From Sarcocystis neurona (lineage: Eukaryota; Apicomplexa; Conoidasida; Eucoccidiorida; Sarcocystidae), in the NCBI GenBank assembly GCA_000727475.1, contig KL647291.1, forward strand, positions 2,823,957 to 2,887,956: a stretch of 64,000 nucleotides of DNA. Reading direction: 5' to 3'. Below, piece by piece: positions 59,601 to 64,000 of the stretch (positions are counted from its first letter, which is position 1; each line of letters starts with the position of its first letter). Made by a program: the position numbers and the translations under genes. The notes under the pieces were generated by a model. It saw only the letters and a program-made list of their open reading frames with translations, searched no databases and was not told the DNA's origin.

Positions 59601-61544
59601 CGAATGTTCAGCCTACGGAAGAGATAGACTTCCTAAAAATACAGAAATTCTTATCTCGTACGGACGCCTGTGTAGAGATACGCTGTACGAAAAGGCAGGT
59701 GCCCCCTCGTTCAAGACACAACTGTGTGTCCACCCGCATACAAACTGCCATACACTCGAATGTGGAGCACATGTGTTTCTCACACAAGAAGGCCTCAACA
59801 TACCACGCGACCCTCGCCAAGTATACGGGCTTTTTACACACGTATATTTGTACGCGTACGCATTAGTACATATCTATAGGTATATATATCTCTCTCTCCC
59901 TATACATATATATAGGTGTGTACGTGTAGATGTACGCACGTGGAGTACCACGTTACTAGCATGATGCTCGAGCCGTCTAGCCTCTTCTCTAAAATATTCC
60001 GTAGAGAAATGCTTCGTCAGCGCACTATCAAATCTTTTCATTGCACGTTGGCCAGTTCGCACCAACTACACAGCAGACGACAGAGTTGCCCAGGCTGTCG
60101 TTTTGCACAAACGTTGCAGCAGCTGCGTTGCTGCAGGCTATCCAGCGGCCTCAGTCGAGTGTCCGCATGCGTGCGGTGTACAGCAGAGCTCCTGCAAGGC
60201 CCCTTTCAAATTTCTAGATGACCACAAGGGCAGGCCGTCCACTGTTTTTAAGCGTCTAAGCACAGCCCGGACAACACTACATTGAGTGGCTAGAAAGAGT
60301 GGGGAGCGCCGACTCTTCACCGTCGTGTCAAACGTGGGAAAAGACTGTACGAGAGTCCACTCCATGATTAAAGATCAGCTTCTGAGACGTACTGCGGCAT
60401 TGCTCAACAGAATTAATTTTCCTCTGTCGCTCCAGGCGTAGCGTGTGACTCCTTTCCACCGCCGCCGCTGCCGTTCGTCTATCATTTCTTCCTCCAGGCT
60501 CTGGTGGTTGTTGCCAGGCAGCAGCCGCCCTTTCCTCTGAGAAGACGAAGGCTTCTGCGACGGAGGTGATGTGCCACGTTTGTCTCCCTCGGTAGCCGCT
60601 AGTGAGTCCTTCTGTTGAATCTGCTGCCTTGTGTCGCGACTACCATCACCAGCAGCGGCGCTGCAAGACGTCCGGCGCAGCTTGCGCCGCGGACCTTCTA
60701 ACACCTGCTCTTCTTGCTGTGAACAGAAGCGACTCTGAAGGCTGGGTGGGAGAGCGCTCTCCTCTTCTTCGGCGGTGCTTGTTGTTCTAGCAGCAGCAAC
60801 TGCTGGCACTTGCGCCTCTCTGCTGCTCCTCTCTGCAGCAGCGACAGTCGCTGCTCCATCACCGGCAGAAGACGGCTGCGGATGGAGATCGGCAGGGTGG
60901 ACCAGCAAGCAGCCGCCGTTGTGCGCATACGCGGTGTCTGGAGAGGCGGGGGTGAGGACACATTTTCCGGAAGAACATTCCCGGTGCTCGAGACAGCCAT
61001 CTGAACTGTTTCTTCGCTGCTCGAGAAATCCACAGCGCGTGTTTCTGTGCTGCTGCCGGTGGAATTCGTGCTGCGGTGCTGCGGCAGAACTCGCTGCCGA
61101 TGCAGCAGCTGAAGAACTCCCTGCGGGAGGAGGAACAAATGAAAGAACAGGTTCGTCGGGCTTCACGTGCAGATCCAGCGGAAGACGCATCGTCCGGCGC
61201 TCACGTCTAGATGGAGTGCCTGTGAAAGTTCCTAAATGGTTGCCGTTCTTCCTGACTTCGAAAAGGTTTCCGACGATACGTATGGGAGCGCCATACAGTC
61301 GCTTGAGTTCCGTCCCGTTGTCATCGAGCCACGTAAGCCATATGTAACGACATTCTTTCTTTGCTGGACTTGCGGTGGTGCCAGAGGCAGCTGCTTCAGG
61401 TGGTACATCTTGCTGAATATTCGTAATAGAAGGGTTGGTTATAAAATCTGACACATCGGTGCCAAATGCGAACCCGTCCACTGGCGCCAGGCAGCCTACC
61501 TTGGCGGCGAACGACCAGAAATCCCTTGACTCTTGACTATCCAT
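40364..61544 (-). CDS. Giant dipeptidyl-peptidase (S9B, DPP8/9-like) serine protease
   Basis: About 12 minus-strand exons: 61544-60393, 59217-58235, 57482-56837, an unresolved exon ending 55754, 54868-54226, 52724-52297, 49392-48873, 47436-47289, 45968-45861, 44176-43272, 40908-40708 and 40474-40364. Apart from the unresolved one, every GT-AG junction is in phase. Family motifs appear in order: QEEMERVHGYWW (the EE dipeptide-binding motif), PFAGTPN, DFYVARVNW, INLHDDF with LWYIWTAE, VSLYGGP, VVVKTDNRGS, the nucleophile motif GMSYGGY (Ser at 43362-43364), TERYLSTPQRNAEGY and HGYLDENVH (catalytic Asp at 40765-40767). The last exon supplies RRHATLR, the likely catalytic His, and ends YELAAQYFF. 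The family cleaves Xaa-Pro dipeptides. The product is about 1,950 residues against 860-900 for DPP8/9, swollen by CAG-encoded Gln/Ala and acidic inserts. No signal peptide is evident, suggesting cytosolic location. Confidence 0.85.
40905..41090. repeat. CAG/CAA trinucleotide tract in peptidase intron
   Basis: Imperfect (CAG/CAA) repeats on the plus strand begin at the acceptor of the exon 40908-40708, so they form the 3' end of that intron. Minus-strand Leu/Cys-rich frames across it are shadows. Confidence 0.7.
42261..42510. repeat. Purine-rich minisatellite, GAGACAGGGAG/GAGACGGGGAG units
   Basis: About 250 bp of tandem 10-12 bp units made of gagacaggga and gagacgggga variants, nearly all purine on the plus strand. 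Located within a peptidase intron. Open frames here are repetitive Arg/Glu/Gly or Ser/Pro/Leu shadows. Confidence 0.92.
43080..43170. repeat. (TA)n microsatellite cluster
   Basis: Runs of tatatata embedded in TACG/TACA sequence, just downstream (in minus-strand terms) of the exon carrying the catalytic serine. Similar TA tracts recur through all introns of this gene and of BUB3. Confidence 0.85.
45341..45640. repeat. Imperfect tandem repeat, about 54-bp unit, roughly six copies
   Basis: Units with the pattern agacatagagaaagagttgt followed by ttacctagatgtatgtatatgt recur from 45341 to 45640 with substitutions and small length changes. They lie in a peptidase intron. Short Tyr/Leu-rich open frames on both strands follow the period and are not called. 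Confidence 0.85.
50022..53127 (+). CDS. Probable gene of unknown function embedded in the peptidase gene, opposite strand
   Basis: Plus-strand exons that splice in phase: 50022-50884, 51152-51243, 51737-51777, 52070-52114 and, less surely, 53041-53127 (stop TAG); about 375 residues. The first exon mixes CAG-encoded Gln/Ala with unique sequence (VDRMVLMDSERKFLAKRHG, DKWIRQESDGQL). The next reads YLWSEIGNLEIDLDTANHA and the following KDGYALT, REGRLRLRG, AVIPRADVQGPFYKQ and HFYTQRETALRYL. The 51152-51243 segment is open only on the plus strand. No family is recognised. The first four exons lie wholly within the peptidase intron 49393-52296. If the last exon belongs here, it lies beyond a peptidase exon, so the two genes would interleave on opposite strands. 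The start codon is not certain; the frame is open upstream of 50022. Confidence 0.45.
55000..55400. repeat. CAG-rich tract in peptidase intron
   Basis: Imperfect CAG/GCA triplets on the plus strand between the peptidase exons ending 55754 and starting 54868. They are in the opposite sense to the coding CAG runs of that gene and are therefore read as intronic. Similar intronic tracts occur at about 45970-46300 and 56400-56820. Confidence 0.65.
59280..60390. other. First intron of the peptidase gene
   Basis: Bounded by the donor GCA|GTACGT after 60393 and the acceptor ATTCTGTCAG before 59217; joining them gives NAAGLWLYAG in frame. Contains TAGA/TATC and GTAC simple repeats and short open frames, none supported as coding. 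Confidence 0.6.
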
Positions 61545-61582
61545 AATGGAGGACAGTTGACGCTGGGATAAACAAGTGCGAA
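61545..61582. promoter_or_regulatory. Very short interval between divergent start codons
   Basis: The peptidase ATG on the minus strand (61544) and a candidate plus-strand ATG (61583) are 38 bp apart. If both are true starts, the two 5' untranslated regions overlap and any promoter is shared or lies inside a transcribed region. One of the starts may be misplaced. Confidence 0.25.
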
Positions 61583-62624
61583 ATGTCGGAGATGAGGAAG
61601 AATATAGCGGGGAACAGGCCTGTCAAAGCGCGGGGACGCGAACTGGAGCCGCGCGGTGGAAAAAGAGAGCTTACCTCAGAGGAGGAGATGAAAGAGAAAG
61701 AGAGTAAGTGCGCTTGCAAAACACATGCATTCCGAAAAGTGTCAGCTTACCGCTTCCTCGCCGTAAAGGCGACAATAATCCTGTATATGGACAAGCTTGT
61801 GGACCAAATATGTTAAGGACGACGCAGAGTGAGAAAGAGGAGACAATGTACAGGTGCAGCAGCCGGAGGCGGTCGGTGTGTATATACCCGGATAGTCGCA
61901 GCTTGTGGGCTGCATGTGCGCGTTACACCGCAAACAGAAGCACGGAGCAATAGACAGGGACAACTGCACCCTCCTCAGAGTTCATAACGAGTGGCGGATT
62001 ATCCCTGTTGCCACCATCGTATCAAAGACAAATCACAAGTCTGGGCTAGACAACGATACTACGGGCGAGGGACAGCAGAGGCGGACCTGCAGCCGAGGAG
62101 GGACTGGCGGTGGAAGCGTACGGTTGATCCACGCAAGTGTTGTTGCGATTCGATGCCAGAAGTGGGCTTGAAATGCACGTGCAAGGCGAAAAACTTAAAG
62201 AGGAGAAACGGCCACGTGCAGCCAAGCGCACTACGCCGAGCATGTCTCTGCACAAGCAAGTACCTCGGAAAAGCGCAAGCAGCTGACAAGAGTTTTCGTA
62301 GCTGCAGAGCGCCGAAAGACAACAGCTACCCACTGCTGTGCTTAGAAAAGTTCAGGGACACCAGCATGGCGGTTTTCTACCCCGCTAGAGGCGGCGTGCA
62401 TGGGTGGCTACGACCGTAGCAACGTACGAGATCGGCAGTCCGGGAGAGTACATGTCGTAAGGGTGGCACGACTGCTTGCGAGCGGTGCACACAGGGAGCG
62501 ACACCGCAGACACCAGGAGACGAAGACGGATTCGCCAGTGGAACGCGAAGTTCGAAAGAGCTACTTTCCATGTATATTCGTTCACAGAAAGACGTCGATG
62601 AGAATTCTTCAGAAGTCAACATGA
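61583..62624 (+). CDS. Candidate gene of unknown function, divergent from the peptidase
   Basis: A first exon from the ATG at 61583 reads MSEMRKNIAGNRPVKARG followed by a very charged stretch (LTSEEEMKEKE) and ends at a good donor (aga|gtaagt, 61703, phase 1). Downstream, an open segment to about 62419 reads VWARQRYYGRG, DWRWKRTVDPRK and CKAKNLKRRNG. It can be joined in phase from an acceptor near 62024 (caaag|ac), although that acceptor has a poor pyrimidine tract. A further open frame, 62400-62624, ends RKTSMRILQKST and could be the last exon. No domain is recognised; the middle part is basic and cysteine-rich. Protein-like composition, without triplet homopolymers, is the main support. Confidence 0.3.
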
Positions 62625-64000
62625 TTGTAGTTCATAAGTGTAGGTTTTAGGGGGTAGGTCAAGAGCTTACATCCGAGTGTCATGCAGCAGGTGGCTTCGC
62701 CCGCTCGCCTCTGCGTTCTTGCCTGAGGAAGACATCGAAGCAGCCGTAACCGACACACGTGAAGACACCTCCGTATGTAAACAAAGAGGAACTCGACGAA
62801 ATGACGCACGCTGAAGTGCGCAAACTGGAAGCGCAATTCTGAGGACGCCAGCGCCAGCACTAAGTGAAATGCGGGTGGTGATGATAGGCGTGATCATTCA
62901 CCGCACTGTTGACACATAGAAAGGGCCAACAGGAGCCGACGTTCCCCCGATGTCACCTGACCTTCTCGGGAGGCTGTGGCTTAAATCTTCGCTCACAGCA
63001 CTTCTGGTAGGAATACAGCGGCTGAAGCAACCACGCCGCTCTCGACTCTTCATTACTATGCGCAAGTAAATAATGTGCACGAAGTTTCACGGCATCGCTG
63101 TACAACCTGAGTAGACTACGGAAGACCGTGCTTAAGAGCGCTAAACTGTTCGCTCTAGGTTACAACTCATCGGCTTCTGTGTGTCCCAAGACGGCACTAC
63201 CGCGGCTGGTAGAAACGCCACTACTGTAACAACGATAGCATACATCTCTATGCATCCACGACTTAACCCTGAAGACTCTCTGCATACACTGGTAACCTTC
63301 TCTTTAGATATCTAGTTTTCAGAAGTTCCCACTGCGCCTGCCAACAGCATCATGCGAAACTCAAGAAATACTGACGTGGTGTAAATTCCGATGGTTCTGG
63401 TGAGTCGATATTGTACTTTCTACGCACTACTGAGACCGGACGTTTGTGTCGACAACTGCAATGTCTGCAGCCACCACGGATCCCAGACAGTGGTGATGCA
63501 TTCCGATAAAGCAATAGTCTCTTTCAGTATCGTACGTTGTGAGTCGTACAACAGCCGCCGATACACCGATGGACACAGGCGCCGACTGAGTTGATATTAA
63601 TCTTACGTAATTATATGCAAGCGTCAGTGACTTACGACGTAGCAAGTAAAACATTTGTTTTTACACTGGTTGTATCGGTCAGCACTGCACGACTAGGATG
63701 ACTGCATCCTAGTTGTGCTGTCCATACTTTGAACACGGGGTGGCCGCTGCTCATCCATGATTGCTGCGTAATTTGTCACTTGTCCGCGCCACAATGCGGT
63801 TTTGGAAGAGTCGCAGACACCACAACTTTACATGAAGGCCGCGATGCTGCACATCCCCTGAGGCGGCGAAACGCTGGTGTTGTGAGAGCGTGGTGCACTC
63901 GTGAACGTTCATTCAGGTGACAGCCGCCAATAAGTACACCATAAATGTCCGCGTATCTCTCTATATTGACACCTGGAAGCGCTTAAGTTGCCTGGACACA
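62625..64000. other. Repeat-poor stretch without a supported gene
   Basis: Complex sequence with short open frames on both strands and no recognisable domain or splice-consistent exon pair. It resembles the repeat-poor block at 11.6-37 kb in texture. Confidence 0.4.

Noticed and set aside
1..64000. CRISPR arrays, operons, ribosome binding sites, tRNA or rRNA genes
   Set aside because: Intron-rich eukaryotic sequence; repeats lack CRISPR spacing, and no tRNA cloverleaf or rRNA segment was recognised by eye.

Overview
The window looks like a piece of an apicomplexan, coccidian nuclear genome, most likely genus Eimeria. The evidence is threefold. Intron-rich genes carry in-frame CAG runs that encode Gln/Ala/Ser homopolymers. 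The non-coding DNA is full of TA, GT/AC and CAG/CTG simple repeats, arranged in alternating repeat-rich and repeat-poor blocks. A cluster of secreted or membrane proteins carries a cysteine-rich chitin-binding-like domain and EGF modules, as in coccidian microneme proteins. The identification rests on reading alone; no database search was possible.

Layout. (1) 1-11.6 kb, repeat-rich, with an assembly gap at 1257-2187: the 3' six exons of a plus-strand BUB3 spindle-checkpoint WD40 gene (3706-11622). Exon phases agree at every junction, and the 5' part is in the gap or off the left edge. (2) 11.6-37 kb, repeat-poor: a tandem array of three single-exon plus-strand genes (24576-25883, 27590-29674, 31405-33498) encoding type I membrane proteins with 5, 10 and 10 EGF-like modules. 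Weaker gene candidates sit at 11493-12341 and 16983-17760 on the minus strand, with old direct duplications at 11.97-12.15, 23.38-24.05 and 26.6 kb and an isolated CAG island at 18.1-18.75 kb. (3) 37-61.5 kb, repeat-rich: the 3' part of an unrecognised minus-strand gene (37077-37962), then a very large minus-strand gene for a dipeptidyl-peptidase (S9B, DPP8/9-like) serine protease (40364-61544, about 12 exons, roughly 1,950 residues). A probable plus-strand gene (50022-53127) is embedded in it. (4) 61.6-64 kb, repeat-poor again: a candidate plus-strand gene starts 38 bp from the DPP start codon in divergent orientation.

How the genes relate. BUB3 and the peptidase are single-copy cellular genes with no evident functional link. 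The EGF array is the parasite-specific part: the second and third genes are clearly duplicates with one-to-one modules, and the first is a shorter, more diverged relative. By analogy with Toxoplasma MIC3/MIC8-type proteins they may be microneme adhesins or escorters, but localisation is inferred. The membrane segments differ: the third copy keeps the IAGxxIGGL-type intramembrane-cleavage motif, the second a partial AGG, and the first none.
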